From Hermatobates lingyangjiaoensis (Eukaryota; Arthropoda; Insecta; Hemiptera; Hermatobatidae), in contig JAPFBL010000118.1 in the NCBI GenBank assembly GCA_026182355.1, positions 745,001 through 809,000 on the forward strand: DNA of 64,000 nucleotides. The letters are read 5' to 3'. A program made the position numbers and the translations under genes. Of the stretch, positions 52,501 through 61,829 are shown one piece after another. The stretch's first letter is position 1. Every line of letters starts with the position of its first letter. The notes beneath the pieces were generated by a model. It saw only the letters and a list, made by a program, of their open reading frames with translations, had not been told where the DNA came from and did not search any database.

Positions 52501-54609
52501 AAATCGCAAGAATTAATATAGCGATGGAATAAGAATCACCTTTAAGTTCTAAAGTTTACCCTTTTTGATAATTAAATTTAAAATTGATGCATTGATTTGA
52601 AACAAAATTGAAATCTCAATCCAAAAATACCTATATAAACAAACCTGTACCTGTATTATAAAAACTTGAAGAGTATTTACTTAAACAGAGTATATACATT
52701 TTAATACAAGTTTTCTATCTAGACATAAATAATAAATGATTCATATTGAAACATACTGACCTGTTCACACATATCAACAATAATGTTTAAATTATGAAGG
52801 AGTTCAGGCATAGTGAAGTTCGTATACTGCTTTTCTTTTCTCGAATCCCATTGGTCTGAAGGTTTTTGAACTCCAGATATAGCGTGATAACCTGACAAAA
52901 CTCTTTGCTCTGGTCCTGTCATATCTATGACCTTTACCTTCGATAGTTCACTGAGAAAAAGAAAACAATGTAATTAGTGCTAAAAATAAGAGTTAGTTTT
53001 ATATAAAATTCAGAGATACTTTTGATTAGTATTGTTGTAGTTTAAATCATTATCGAGTTAAAAATATAGCAAAACCAACAACAGAATTCTTTAGTTTAAT
53101 TACTGATAATGTATAATTTATAAGGATCCAGCTCAATTGCATTTTTCAACAAATACAATATAAAGGAAAGCAAACATTATATTTTCTCTCATATTTGAAG
53201 TTAGGCATTGGAGAATTACATATTTTAACAAAAAAAAGTATTCTTTTTATAGTTATTAAACTGAGTTTAATAAAAAAATGCAATATACTAGCATACTTGA
53301 ACTCTCGTTTCCTCCCAGGATGATCAGACTGATTTAAAAGGTCCTCCACAGTTTTATAAATATAGCCAGTTTTCTTCTTCTTTCCCCCATCCACTTTCCT
53401 CCAGAGAGATGTACGTTCTGTACCTTCTTTAGGAGGAATTTTCTTTTCTTCCGTTTTAGCCATTTGTTTTTGATGAGTTTCAGGCCCATAAGCTCCTGAA
53501 ATTTTAAATTTTTACATTAAAGAATAAGTTAACTACGAATTGCTAAATATACACAATTGAAGAATGTATTATTTATTGTTTTAATAATCATACCATACAT
53601 TTTTTAATAATTATTGCAAGATTTTAATGTAAGGAATGATACAGAACTTAGTAAGACTTGAATGCACTAAACAAATAAGAAATTATAACTTTCTTTTTCT
53701 TTAATTATAAAAAAAAAAAGAATATGTCCTCACCGACGGCTCCTCTTCCTTTTCGAAGTTTAGCTTCAATTGGAGTTTCTATGCCCTGAAGATCCTTTCC
53801 GAGACCTTTACCTGGTTGATATCCCATCTAAGAGAAACAATTCAGCATGTATTGTTGTAGAAAATGTCTAACTTTTAAAAAAAATCATTTAAAAGATGTT
53901 ATTAATACCTGTAAAAGAAGTTTCGCACCGATACCTTTAGTATGCTTCTCCCAAGTACCTACACCTCTTTGAGAAAGCAACGCATTTGGTGGTTTATACC
54001 CCTTTTTTCTCAAACCTGCAATATCTCCTTCCATAATACTTTCAGTTCTCCGGCTTTTCCCCATAATTGGAACTCCAATATCTTCCTCACTTTAAAACAC
54101 AGGGAGGACATGGATTAGTAATTGCTTGGTACAAAAATACAAAAGAACACATTTAACCTACCTGGAACTTGAAGTGCCCAACAATTGCTTCTTACTAAAA
54201 TTGGCATCATCATCTTCTTCCTCACTTTCGTTTTGCTCTTTTCCAGCATTAGCTTCTTCAAGCTTACCTCCATGTTGAACTCCACCAGGAATAAATCCTA
54301 TAGGCGCTGTATATGATTTTGCTGATCGAGTGGATTTAAAAGAAGGCCTGGCATCTTCTTCATCATCACTCTCTTTGTCTGCCCATATACCTAAATCAAA
54401 ACACGATAATCAACCTTACAACTAATGGAATCATTTTTTCTATGTGTACATAAAAATTAATATTTACATCAGTGTATCAAGTTCTATAGAAACAATTATT
54501 AAATACCATATATTTGCTGATTTTTTGTTAAACGTTTCCGATTGGTGGTGAATTCATTTTCTAAATCATAGTCAGTAATTTCAAAGCTTTCATATTCATT
54601 ATCCGACAT
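43267..54609 (-). CDS. TFIP11: TFIP11 (tuftelin-interacting protein 11, G-patch spliceosome disassembly factor), complete coding region in 13 exons
   Basis: Gene-level entry. TFIP11 (yeast Ntr1/Spp382) binds the DEAH helicase DHX15 through its G-patch and drives disassembly of the intron-lariat spliceosome in the nucleus. Exons 5' to 3': 54507-54609, 54162-54390, 53909-54089, 53734-53827, 53297-53495, 52761-52950, 52100-52315, 51773-52023, 50764-50963, 47946-48133, 45807-46041, 44466-44587, 43267-43521. The total is 2463 nt, 820 residues plus stop (human 837), with all phases consistent. The acidic N-terminus contains [12 protein letters not shown]. The G-patch is at about residues 155-199 ([25 protein letters not shown]). 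A coiled coil covers about 333-404. The GC-binding-factor-like C-terminal half includes [28 protein letters not shown] and FFPKWLQVL. Convergent with Aurora A. Confidence 0.96.
43583..43765. repeat. palindrome of hammerhead-like elements, family A
   Basis: Minus copy 43621-43663 has an intact CUGACGA and GAAA, with the cleavage triplet mutated to CAU. The plus copy 43688-43730 has CUGCCGA. It lies in the last intron of TFIP11; the minus copy is in sense with the gene. Confidence 0.78.
43766..44465. other. TFIP11 intron 12, nothing recognised
   Basis: AT-rich intron sequence, no feature. Confidence 0.4.
44466..44587 (-). CDS. TFIP11: TFIP11 exon 12 with polyproline run
   Basis: It encodes [15 protein letters not shown] and then Gln followed by ten prolines before [10 protein letters not shown]. 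The acceptor is GTTGCAG and the donor GTATAT. The Pro run replaces a longer conserved vertebrate segment and probably explains much of the length difference from human. Confidence 0.85.
44757..44962 (-). mobile_element. partial tRNA-derived SINE
   Basis: Minus orientation; TTTAGAGTATGGATCTTTAA and GTGAATAAATTGAGGACCAG match the SINE body; the head is degraded near 44930. Confidence 0.6.
44963..45806. other. TFIP11 intron 11, nothing recognised
   Basis: AT-rich intron sequence, no feature. Confidence 0.4.
45807..46041 (-). CDS. TFIP11: TFIP11 exon 11
   Basis: It encodes [27 protein letters not shown] and [17 protein letters not shown] place the donor GTAAAT after ATAAAAC (45807): the product then reads [15 protein letters not shown], the same length as vertebrate HPSVKDKFNEALDIM. 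The frame stays open to 45778, where another donor (GTTAGA) would duplicate the motif. Confidence 0.88.
46305..46811. mobile_element. 507-bp non-autonomous hAT element, perfect 8-bp target duplication
   Basis: Ends CAGTGGATTAGCAAGG and, inverted, CAGTGACGTAGCAACC, each followed by a G-rich stretch. Flanked by AGTGTGAT at 46297-46304 and 46812-46819. The interior is AT-rich and non-coding. In TFIP11 intron 10. Confidence 0.9.
47140..47260 (-). repeat. flank of a family B hammerhead element without the ribozyme core
   Basis: TATACCATTGAATTTTTATATGTGGAG and CCACATAATAAGTGATTGCA match the outer parts of the elements at 30798 and 56797; the core itself is absent. Confidence 0.6.
47946..48133 (-). 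CDS. TFIP11: TFIP11 exon 10
   Basis: It encodes [20 protein letters not shown] and [15 protein letters not shown], aligning with vertebrate [19 protein letters not shown] and IVPKLGMCL. Acceptor TTTCCAG, donor GTAAAT. Confidence 0.96.
48134..49340. other. TFIP11 intron 9, left part
   Basis: AT-rich. A short direct repeat TTTTATAAGTTTTTATTTAT lies near 49205-49245. No other feature. Confidence 0.4.
49341..49440 (-). repeat. solo hammerhead-like element, family E
   Basis: On the minus strand: CTGATGA, then a short stem ending GTC, GAAATATC and AAGAG, with CTTCTC before the core. Stem II is shortened (GATGGATGTC). It is in sense with TFIP11. Confidence 0.55.
50000..50340. repeat. palindromic remnants of hammerhead-element flanks
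   Basis: Inverted copies of TTACACACAGAG and of CATAACAAAGACTCACTTTT / GAGTCTTTGTTATG lie around 50030-50165 and 50180-50280. The ribozyme cores are deleted at the centre. A (TA)n tract lies at 49995. Confidence 0.6.
50764..50963 (-). CDS. TFIP11: TFIP11 exon 9
   Basis: It encodes [17 protein letters not shown], then [20 protein letters not shown], the most conserved block of the protein. The reading frame stays open past the donor GTGAGT as far as position 50726, but the homology ends at the donor. Confidence 0.96.
50964..51772. other. TFIP11 intron 8
   Basis: AT-rich, with a small palindrome (GATCATTAATAGCTATTATT and complement) at 51493-51532. Confidence 0.4.
51773..52023 (-). CDS. TFIP11: TFIP11 exon 8
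   Basis: It encodes [38 protein letters not shown] and [14 protein letters not shown], which match vertebrate DKYYEEY, WDPLKD, KWKSLLEN and WEVWMPFVRNI. The donor is GTAAGT, phase 2. Confidence 0.96.
52100..52315 (-). CDS. TFIP11: TFIP11 exon 7, coiled coil
   Basis: 72 codons, predicted coiled coil (heptads over [20 protein letters not shown] and following), ending [11 protein letters not shown]. It corresponds to the vertebrate KMTEVLDHEERVI...FETLQ segment. Phase 0 at both ends. Confidence 0.93.
52761..52950 (-). CDS. TFIP11: TFIP11 exon 6
   Basis: It encodes [19 protein letters not shown] and [24 protein letters not shown] and PEL-HNL are family hallmarks. Acceptor TTCTCAG, donor GTCAGT. 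Confidence 0.95.
53297..53495 (-). CDS. TFIP11: TFIP11 exon 5
   Basis: It encodes [10 protein letters not shown], then [20 protein letters not shown] and VEDLLNQ. The W-R-K and Y-x-Y-K-T-V-E/D-L-L motifs are conserved in TFIP11. Phase 1 in, 2 out. Confidence 0.94.
53734..53827 (-). CDS. TFIP11: TFIP11 exon 4, second half of G-patch
   Basis: It encodes [20 protein letters not shown], then [12 protein letters not shown], the conserved continuation of the TFIP11 G-patch. A decayed copy of part of this exon lies upstream of the gene at 54749-54793. Confidence 0.96.
53909..54089 (-). CDS. TFIP11: TFIP11 exon 3, first half of G-patch
   Basis: It ends with [17 protein letters not shown], which begins the G-patch. 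The acceptor TTTTAAAG is imperfect in its pyrimidine tract. The donor is GTATTA. The G-patch is split exactly before MGY. Confidence 0.94.
54162..54390 (-). CDS. TFIP11: TFIP11 exon 2
   Basis: It encodes [24 protein letters not shown] and an acidic run [16 protein letters not shown]. The W-A-x-x-x-x-DD and P-x-x-F-x-x-GG motifs are typical of the family. The acceptor is GATTTAG and the donor GTAGGT. Phase 1 in, 2 out. Confidence 0.94.
54507..54609 (-). CDS. TFIP11: TFIP11 exon 1 (start)
   Basis: It starts [20 protein letters not shown], the conserved TFIP11 N-terminus. The ATG is at 54609-54607. The donor GTATTT follows ATATATG, phase 1. Confidence 0.93.
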
Positions 54610-54748
54610 CGCCTTTTCTAATTTTCCGCATAAAAGCAACAGTGAAGTAACCTTCTGTTTGTTTAAAATCTCATCAGTTAAAACAAACGTTACCACATAA
54701 CTAAAAATTCCCTATGATGGACTTGTCATTGGAGATTTTAAATAATAT

Positions 54749-54793
54749 CAAAGTTTTGCTTCAATTGGAATCTCTATGCCTTGAAGATCTTTC
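54749..54793 (-). pseudogene. duplicated fragment of TFIP11 exon 4 upstream of the gene
   Basis: Minus-strand translation ends KDLQGIEIPIEAKL, and about 40 of 45 bases match TFIP11 exon 4 (around 53759-53800). It lies about 140 bases upstream of the start codon, with no splice sites or other exon sequence beside it. It is too short to be a retrocopy. Confidence 0.7.
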
Positions 54794-55894
54794 ACAATAT
54801 AAATTCTACTGATAAACACAAATTCAAATTTTCTGTTTTGTAAAATACTATTATAAATAAGTTGATAACAATTAACGTAATGTTGTTGTTCTAAGTTTTC
54901 TTTAGTGGTAAATTGAAACATGAATAAGATTATTGACACGGAACATCTTTTTTTTACAAACTTATATCCATGAGATCCTATTTGAACTAGATTTAAAGAG
55001 GCATAAGGTCGGTTCAAAACGCTAATATAAAAGGTATGGGAGGGGGCACTCACGTGACCTAGCAGGCGTGTCACTTCGAGCTTATTACTGTAAAGCCATC
55101 CAGCGAATGCCGTGCCTGCTTGCTAGACAACTTATCGTTTATGCCGTGAGTAAATACATTATTTACTAACCTACAATTATTTTATTTATTATAAAAATAT
55201 TTTAAGAATTATTATTTAAAAAAAATACTTTTGCTCATTTTTTTAACAGTTGTTCGCAGTTTAAAAAACTGATTCCTGGTGGTTGGTACTACTAACTCAG
55301 AGTTACTGAAATTAAATTGCGATATATATGGAATAGCTGTATTGCGAGAAAAATAAACATACATTTCCTTGATAATTAATGTTTTATTATTTGATAATAA
55401 AAATGATATAAACGTACAAAATATTTATACTTATTTTAGTTTGTATTCTTGTCTTGCAAATTTGTATATATGGATTAGAAAATATACTGTTGTCAATTTT
55501 ATAAAATTTTAAAATAGTTTTGGTTTTCTTATCAGTTTTATTATGTCACATGTAAACATTTCGATCTTCAATAGGATACTGCGATTATTCTTCTTAAATT
55601 TACAGAATGCGTTGATTCTGTAAATATGTAATATATATGTATGTTGATATTATTGATATATGTATAGTGGATGTTTGCCGAATTTTAATATATCTCTTGG
55701 AATATAAATTGAGTAAGAAAAGAAATATATAGGACTGTTTCTAGTGTAGGCGATTAGTTGAAGAATTCAAATTTCTTAAACTATAATATTTTGAAGGATA
55801 AACTTTGGGTAGTTTTCATTAACGTTCTGTTATTGTTTTCAAGTAATTAAAAGTTTTGACAATTGGTTTTGTGTAAGTCTGTAAGTCCTGTTTA
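54794..55894. other. region upstream of TFIP11, no gene seen
   Basis: The TFIP11 promoter and 5' UTR must lie from 54610 rightward. No motif can be called with confidence. AT-rich beyond 55140. Confidence 0.35.
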
Positions 55895-56325
55895 AATTCT
55901 AACGTAGTGCAATCAGTTATTATGTGATATTTACTCATTTTAGGGTAAAAAAACTAATGAAAGGGTGGGTCTCCACATGTAAAAATTTAATGGTATAAAT
56001 AACGCGTTTCAAACACGTAGTGTTCTTCTTCAGGCATTAACTAAAAAATTCAATGACACCAGAGAGTTATTTATAGTACAAAGTAAATATAGTATAAAAT
56101 AAAATATGGAAGTGAGTACGATAGATTCGTACTCACTTCCTTATTTTATTTTAATTTTATTTTGTGCTATATTTACTTTGTACTATAGATAACTCTCTGG
56201 AGTCATTGTATTTTTTAGTTAATTCGTGAGGAAGAACACTACGTGCTCGAAACGCGTTGTTTATAACATAAAATGATTATATGTGCAGACGATTTCATTA
56301 GCTTTTTACCCTAAAACTACTTTAA
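55895..56325. repeat. palindrome of hammerhead-like elements, family B, long spacer
   Basis: Minus copy 55987-56040 (CUGAAGA, GAACAC/GUGUUU, GAAA); plus copy 56218-56271 with the first core base changed (GUGAGGA). The arms extend through GATAACTCTCTGG and GTACTCACTTCC, centred near 56130. The spacer shares sequence with 42837-42900. Confidence 0.72.
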
Positions 56326-56796
56326 ATTAATAATTACTACGTGGTTCTAAACAAAAGTTTAAAAAAATGGTTTTATGGCTAAAATTTGGACTGGTGTTAA
56401 GATGAATTGGGCTAGGCCACGCAGGCTGTTCCATCGTACAGTACGCTGCTTTAGGGACTCTCAAGTGCGAATCCTCTGCCACTGTCATATTAATTAAACA
56501 CGTCATACTAATAATTGGGGATATCCTGTTCGGTTCAACTCCCTTTCAGCTTAGAAGATAGAGCTCACAGACCTAATTGACTTTATGATTGTCAGAGATT
56601 CATTGTTCGGAAATGCTTTTATATATTTTTCTTAATAACTACAAACGTTTCTAAAACAGCTCACTTATAAAGTTTTCTTATTTTACTGATGGTTACATCT
56701 ACCTTAGGGATTTATCATTTCCTAGTGCCTGCACTCATTAAACACCGGTCCAACGTTGTACTCATCGCGTGGATCAGTAACAATGATTATAACAAT

Positions 56797-57032
56797 TCTA
56801 TCGTAGTACAATCACTTATTATGTGGTATTTATTCATTGTAGGGTAAAAAGTTAATGAAATGGTCTCCACACATAAAAATTTAATGGTATAAACAACGCG
56901 TTTTGAACACGTGGAACAGTTGTACCACCGACACTCACCCGTAGTTAATGCCTGAGGAAGAACACTACGTGTTCGAAACGCGTTGTTTACACCATTAAAT
57001 TTGTGTATGTGGAGAGCATTTTATTAACTTTT
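56797..57032. repeat. palindrome of hammerhead-like elements, family B, one arm truncated
   Basis: The plus copy 56945-56998 is intact (UUAAUG, CUGAGGA, GAACAC/GUGUUC, GAAA, GUU, CAUUAA). The minus copy 56881-56915 has lost its core. The right flank is the insertion point of the next SINE. Confidence 0.75.
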
Positions 57033-57045
57033 TACCCTACAATGA

Positions 57046-57374
57046 AGGGGTCAGGCTAGATCAGTGGTTACGTGCTCGCCTCTGAACTTATATGACCGGG
57101 GTTCGATCCCCACCTGGCCCTCGATTTATTCACGCCGGAGGTGAATAAATCTGAGCACGTCGTCCCTCGGAGAAGGACGTTAAAGCGTCGGTCCCAAGCC
57201 TGTACGATGTCAGGTACTTGTTAAAGATCCCTACTCTAAATACATTTGAGTTAGGCAAAATTTAGGACTCCCACTGTAGAATCAATCTTCATTGTGTGCT
57301 ATCACAAAGGGCCAATGCTCGGCCTAAGTGTGTTCCCTTGTGGGACTGCCACTGCAACATAACCTAACCTAACG
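57046..57374 (+). mobile_element. tRNA-derived SINE, type II, with (CCTAA)n tail and perfect 13-bp target duplication
   Basis: TACCCTACAATGA flanks it at 57033-57045 and 57375-57387. Head GGTCAGGCTAGATCAGTGG, B-box region GGGGTTCGATCCCC, tail AACATAACCTAACCTAAC. It inserted into the edge of a hammerhead palindrome and is therefore younger than it. Confidence 0.92.
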
Positions 57375-57602
57375 TACCCTACAATGATTATAACAAGTTT
57401 ATTTTAAGCTGTTTGCTTCCAGTTATTCACTCTATTTGATTTCGTAGTTTAAGAAGTCTGTATACATTTTTATTCTTGTTTCTTCCTATTTAAGTTGTAA
57501 TTGCATGCGGAATTGAGAGTTCTGTATGACTCAAATAAAAGAAAGCAGTGACTCAAGACTTTTTGTTTTGTTTTCCAATGCTCAAACTTCTAGTGGCGCA
57601 GA

Positions 57603-57905
57603 GTGTGGCTCATTTATTATTTGACACCCATTTCAGTAACAGGCGAGCCACAGTACTGAGCCTTTATTGGGAGTCCACAATATTAGTATAGTGAGAGTCA
57701 TAAACGTCTCCTAACTCAGGTGTATTTAGAGTAGGGATCTTTAACAAATACCTAACATCGTACAGTCTCGGGACCGATGACTTAACATCCTCTCTGAAGG
57801 ACAACATACTCTGACTTTGTCACCTCCCCTCATGAAGAAATCAAAGCCAGAGTCAGAATTGAACCCGGGATCTACCAGTCCGATGCGATCACACAAAACC
57901 ATCCT
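57603..57905 (-). mobile_element. tRNA-derived SINE, type I, minus orientation
   Basis: The tail complement TTTATTATTTGACACCCATT is near 57612. The body GTATTTAGAGTAGGGATCTTT and head complement GAACCCGGGATCTACCAGTC follow. Confidence 0.7.
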
Positions 57906-58526
57906 GCTTCACGTAACTCAAAATTGATGTAAGCATACGTTTTTGCTCACTAATTGATGCAACTATTGATAAAATAATGTGTATGTAATACTTAACAACA
58001 ATATTATTGAAATTCAATGGCTAAAAGAACATGTAGTACTATGTGTGGAACAAGGAGCAATAAAAAAAAACACATATTATTGGAATTTATCCTTTAACTT
58101 AAAGGAGCCCAAGATCCCTTATTTATTCACCTTATGATATTAATTGGGTTTACTGTTAAAATTAGACGTAATTTAGCTTTAATACGTTTAATAAGATGCC
58201 AGTCATCGGCGTGTCTTCAGATGAAAGTACTCTACCTCCACGTAGGATGTACATACGTATTTTTGTTATCTGATTTTTGAATGAGATTTTAAATTGCCTA
58301 AGTTTTTGATCTGAGATTTTCTGTTTAAAGAAGACATTAGTTTCTCAAATACCTAATTTTTATTTGATTTAATGGACAAACCATATTGAGTTCAACTTTT
58401 TTAATAAATATGAATATAACAATAAAAAAATTTGGAATTATGTATCTAAAGTCTTATTAAGTTGTATTTTTGGTTAAATTATTATGTGCTAACAACTGTT
58501 ATTAGTTATGAAATGATATATATTTG
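57906..58526. other. intergenic, nothing recognised
   Basis: AT-rich sequence without a supported feature. Confidence 0.4.
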
Positions 58527-58920
58527 GGTAGCTAGCTGAATGGCTTGTGAGCTCGTCTCTGGTAGTTTTTCATTCTGGCCCTCAATATTTCATGCCGGAA
58601 GTTACAAAATCTGATTACTTCATTCTTTGGAGAAGTACGATGTACGATGTCAGATATCTATTAATAAGTCCTACTCTAAATAGACGTGAGTTAGACAAAA
58701 TTTAGGACTTCCAGCACAGAATCAACTCGGTAATGGGCTCGACCATTACTAAAATGGATGCCAGATAATAAATGACAAAATTTAGGACTTCCAGTACAGA
58801 ATCAACCCGGTAATGGGCTCGACCATCACTAAAATGGATGCCAGATAATAAATGAGAGAAACACTTTCCATCCCTAAAGCAGTACTAAAAAGTAACAGCC
58901 TGTAAGCGTGGGCAATAGAA
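58527..58920 (+). mobile_element. tRNA-derived SINE, type I, with internal tandem duplication
   Basis: Head GGTAGCTAGCTGAATGGCTTG, tail CTAAAATGGATGCCAGATAA. About 72 bases (ACAAAATTTAGGACTTCCAG onward) are duplicated in tandem around 58695-58838. The tail continues to GTAACAGCCTGTAAGCG. Confidence 0.7.
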
Positions 58921-59590
58921 AAGAAACAAAAACAAAGTTCTATTATAAAAAATTACAGAAGATCGATACAAAGATAAAATTTCATATTTAATCATATTTA
59001 CAGTACTCCTTTTTCTAATTGATAACTTTCAAATAGCATGTGTTATTACTATACACTTTGATGCTTTCTTTTTCATAGTTATACTAGTTTTTTATTGCTA
59101 AAATAATAATATTTATGATCGATTGAATATTTTTGTTAATTGTTAAAACAAACTTAATTTGTTACTAAAGATAGAGTTGATATGTCGAAATTCCTAAGTC
59201 AGAATGTTTTTTTTACAAAGATGTATGTATAAAGAATATTTTACGCTGTAAGTAACCATTGCTTTGGTAAAATAATTCTTTTTTTTTTTAACAGAGATAA
59301 GGTTTAAATGGTTTCTAAGACTTGTCGTCAAATGCCTCTACTTAGGCGACAATGCTAATAAGTCATTACGTAATGATGTTTACCTACTAGGGTGATAATT
59401 ATAGAAGCTCTTCTCTCGCTGCTATTTGCCTACCTTTCTTTTACAAATGACATTTACATAATTGAGATATGTTAGGAAAAAAAATTAAAACAATGTGAAC
59501 TTTCCTTTTATTTGTTCACTTTCTTCTGTGAATTAACAATAACTATATAAATTGTTTAATACGGTAGTAATAATTACACATTACCTTTTC
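58921..59590. other. intergenic, nothing recognised
   Basis: AT-rich sequence without a supported feature. Confidence 0.4.
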
Positions 59591-59790
59591 TTAACTTTAT
59601 ATTTAACAACAGATTCAATAATATATCGACCGTTTGATAGAATATGTGTGTTATCTAATCGGGATTCGGTCAAATTTTCTAGGTTCAAAAATCAAACTCT
59701 CATTGAATTATTTTAAAACCGAAACGTTGGCAACGAGGTTTTGATTTTTTATCCTGGAAAATTGACCAAACCCCGATTAGAGAAAACACC
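59591..59790. repeat. inverted repeat related to 32100-32400
   Basis: TAATCGGGATTCGGTCAAATTTTCTA and the inverted AAATTGACCAAACCCCGATTAG bracket a short centre; the same GGGATTCGGTCAAATTTTCT is in both arms of the palindrome at 32075-32425. An inner CCGAAACGTTGGCAACGAGG resembles a decayed ribozyme arm. Confidence 0.55.
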
Positions 59791-60119
59791 TATATATATA
59801 TATATATGTTTTATTAAAAGTAATGCCCAATTTAACTTTTACACTTTTTCTTATCCGTTTTTCAAGTGTTCTCATACTTGACTTCCATGGTTCTGGAACT
59901 AAAAACACAAGTTCACCAAAATTTTTATTACTATACACCGACATGTTTCGGTCATCGTTGACCATTTTCAAGGTTAAAGAATATATAAAATTATTAATGA
60001 TCGAAAAGTGAATAACAATTAAAATAAACTAAAATAAACATAACGAGTCCATAACACATATTCACAACTAGGGAGGTTATCAAAGGTAAAGGTATGTTGA
60101 GGTTTCACCAGGCTCTTGG

Positions 60120-60689
60120 TTACCTTCCATCCGTCATTTGTATCTGGGAAGGTAATCGATTAACTTCTATACCTCTCCCAGACTGGTTCGCCTTCTGACT
60201 GCCTTCATATAATTTTAGAATTCTTGAAAATCCTCCTCCTTGGCTGTTAATACTAGGTTGCTTTTCGAGGATCAAGATAGCTTCCAAAATTTGCAATCTG
60301 GTGTGGTCATGTTCTTGTTGTAATATTACAGTATTGTCTGTTAACATTTCCCTGGTTAATTGCACTCCATGTGTTAACCTAACGTGCTCTTTGGGTCCTC
60401 CGGATGCCAGATGCATGGTGAGCCTTCGTGAAAGCGTGGTTGTGGTGGAACCAACATATTTCGAGCGTAGGGACTCGCAGTTCCCTAATTTGCAGTTAAA
60501 CTCGTATACAACATTAGTTCTCTGAAGGGTTGCTTTCTTTTGTGGGTTGTTCGTAATTACCATTCTTGAAGTGGCAGAGTTGGCATAGTAAATTCGTAAT
60601 TCTAATCTGTCATCTGGCTTGAGGCATGATGTATTATTCTTAATAATTCCTTTTAGTATACGTTCATCCGTTTTATAAGCTTTTCCCAT
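60120..60689 (-). pseudogene. PLE ORF C-terminus with GIY-YIG endonuclease domain, minus arm
   Basis: 189-residue open frame. GIY-YIG features: VVYEFNCKLGNC (GIY-like strand with a Cys pair), KYVGSTTTTLSRRLTMHL (YIG-like YVG and catalytic Arg), then LQILEAILILEKQPSIN with the catalytic Glu and conserved Asn. This is the endonuclease that follows the reverse transcriptase in canonical PLEs. The reverse transcriptase itself is missing here, so it is 5'-truncated. Confidence 0.85.
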
Positions 60690-60717
60690 ATCCGTTTTAT
60701 AAGTTTTCGGAAGCTTA

Positions 60718-61273
60718 TAAAACGGATGAACGTATACTAAAAGGAATTATTAAGAATAATACATCATGCCTCAAGCCAGATGACAGATTAGAATTACGAA
60801 TTTACTATGCCAACTCTGCCACTTCAAGAATGGTAATTACGAACAACCCACAAAAGAAAGCAACCCTTCAGAGAACTAATGTTGTATACGAGTTTAACTG
60901 CAAATTAGGGAACTGCGAGTCCCTACGCTCGAAATATGTTGGTTCCACCACAACCACGCTTTCACGAAGGCTCACCATGCATCTGGCATCCGGAGGACCC
61001 AAAGAGCACGTTAGGTTAACACATGGAGTGCAATTAACCAGGGAAATGTTAACAGACAATACTGTAATATTACAACAAGAACATGACCACACCAGATTGC
61101 AAATTTTGGAAGCTATCTTGATCCTCGAAAAGCAACCTAGTATTAACAGCCAAGGAGGAGGATTTTCAAGAATTCTAAAATTATATGAAGGCAGTCAGAA
61201 GGCGAACCAGTCTGGGAGAGGTATAGAAGTTAATCGATTACCTTCCCAGATACAAATGACGGATGGAAGGTAA
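60718..61273 (+). pseudogene. PLE ORF C-terminus with GIY-YIG endonuclease domain, plus arm
   Basis: Same frame as the minus arm, open from about 60718 (AYKTDERILKGIIKNN...) through the stop at 61273. The 147 residues from MVITNNPQKK on are identical to the minus copy. Motifs as in the partner. No promoter or start is expected; this is a 3' fragment. Confidence 0.85.
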
Positions 61274-61609
61274 CCAAGAGCCTGGTGAAACCTCAACATA
61301 CCTTTACCTTTGATAACCTCCCTAGTTGTGAATATGTGTTATGGACTCGTTATGTTTATTTTAGTTTATTTTAATTGTTATTCACTTTTCGATCATTAAT
61401 AATTTTATATATTCTTTAACCTTGAAAATGGTCAACGATGACCGAAACATGTCGGTGTATAGTAATAAAAATTTTGGTGAACTTGTGTTTTTAGTTCCAG
61501 AACCATGGAAGTCAAGTATGAGAACACTTGAAAAACGGATAAGAAAAAGTGTAAAAGTTAAATTGGGCATTACTTTTAATAAAACGTGTATAAATGAAGG
61601 CCTGCTCCC

Positions 61610-61642
<33 letters not shown>

Positions 61643-61645
<3 letters not shown>

Positions 61646-61820
61646 CAAACCAAAATATGAAATGGGAAAACAAGACTAAGATCTTTTAACCATAACAAGC
61701 GGTCTTCGTCAGAGTCAAAAACCCAACTGAGTTTTGGGTTTGACTCTGACGAAGACCGCTTGTTACGGTTGAAAGATCTTAGTCTTGTTTTCCCATTTCT
61801 TATTGTGGTTTGATTATATA
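61643..61820. repeat. palindrome of hammerhead-like elements, family A
   Basis: Plus copy 61742-61784 is intact (GACU, CUGACGA, extra A, GACCG/CGGUU, GAAA, CUU, AGUC). The minus copy 61674-61716 has GAAA changed to AAAA. It is flanked by (TA)n on both sides (61611-61642, 61816-61830). Confidence 0.82.
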
Positions 61821-61829
61821 TATATATAT

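Larger units (their letters stand above)
59793..61642. mobile_element. Penelope-like elements as an inverted pair: two GIY-YIG endonuclease 3' ends joined head to head
   Basis: Two arms of about 900 bases, minus (59793-60690) and plus (60715-61642), meet near 60700. Each arm reads outward: C-terminal ORF, 3' UTR, hammerhead-like block, start of a next ORF copy (plus arm: MRTLEKRIRKSVKVKLGITF, then CINEGLLPKY), then (TA)n. The arms are nearly identical, with 147 codons translating identically. Confidence 0.85.

Noticed and set aside
60301..60525. Plus-strand 74-residue frame inside the PLE, mirrored at 60868-61092
   Set aside because: It is the antisense shadow of the GIY-YIG endonuclease frame and appears twice only because the arms are inverted copies.
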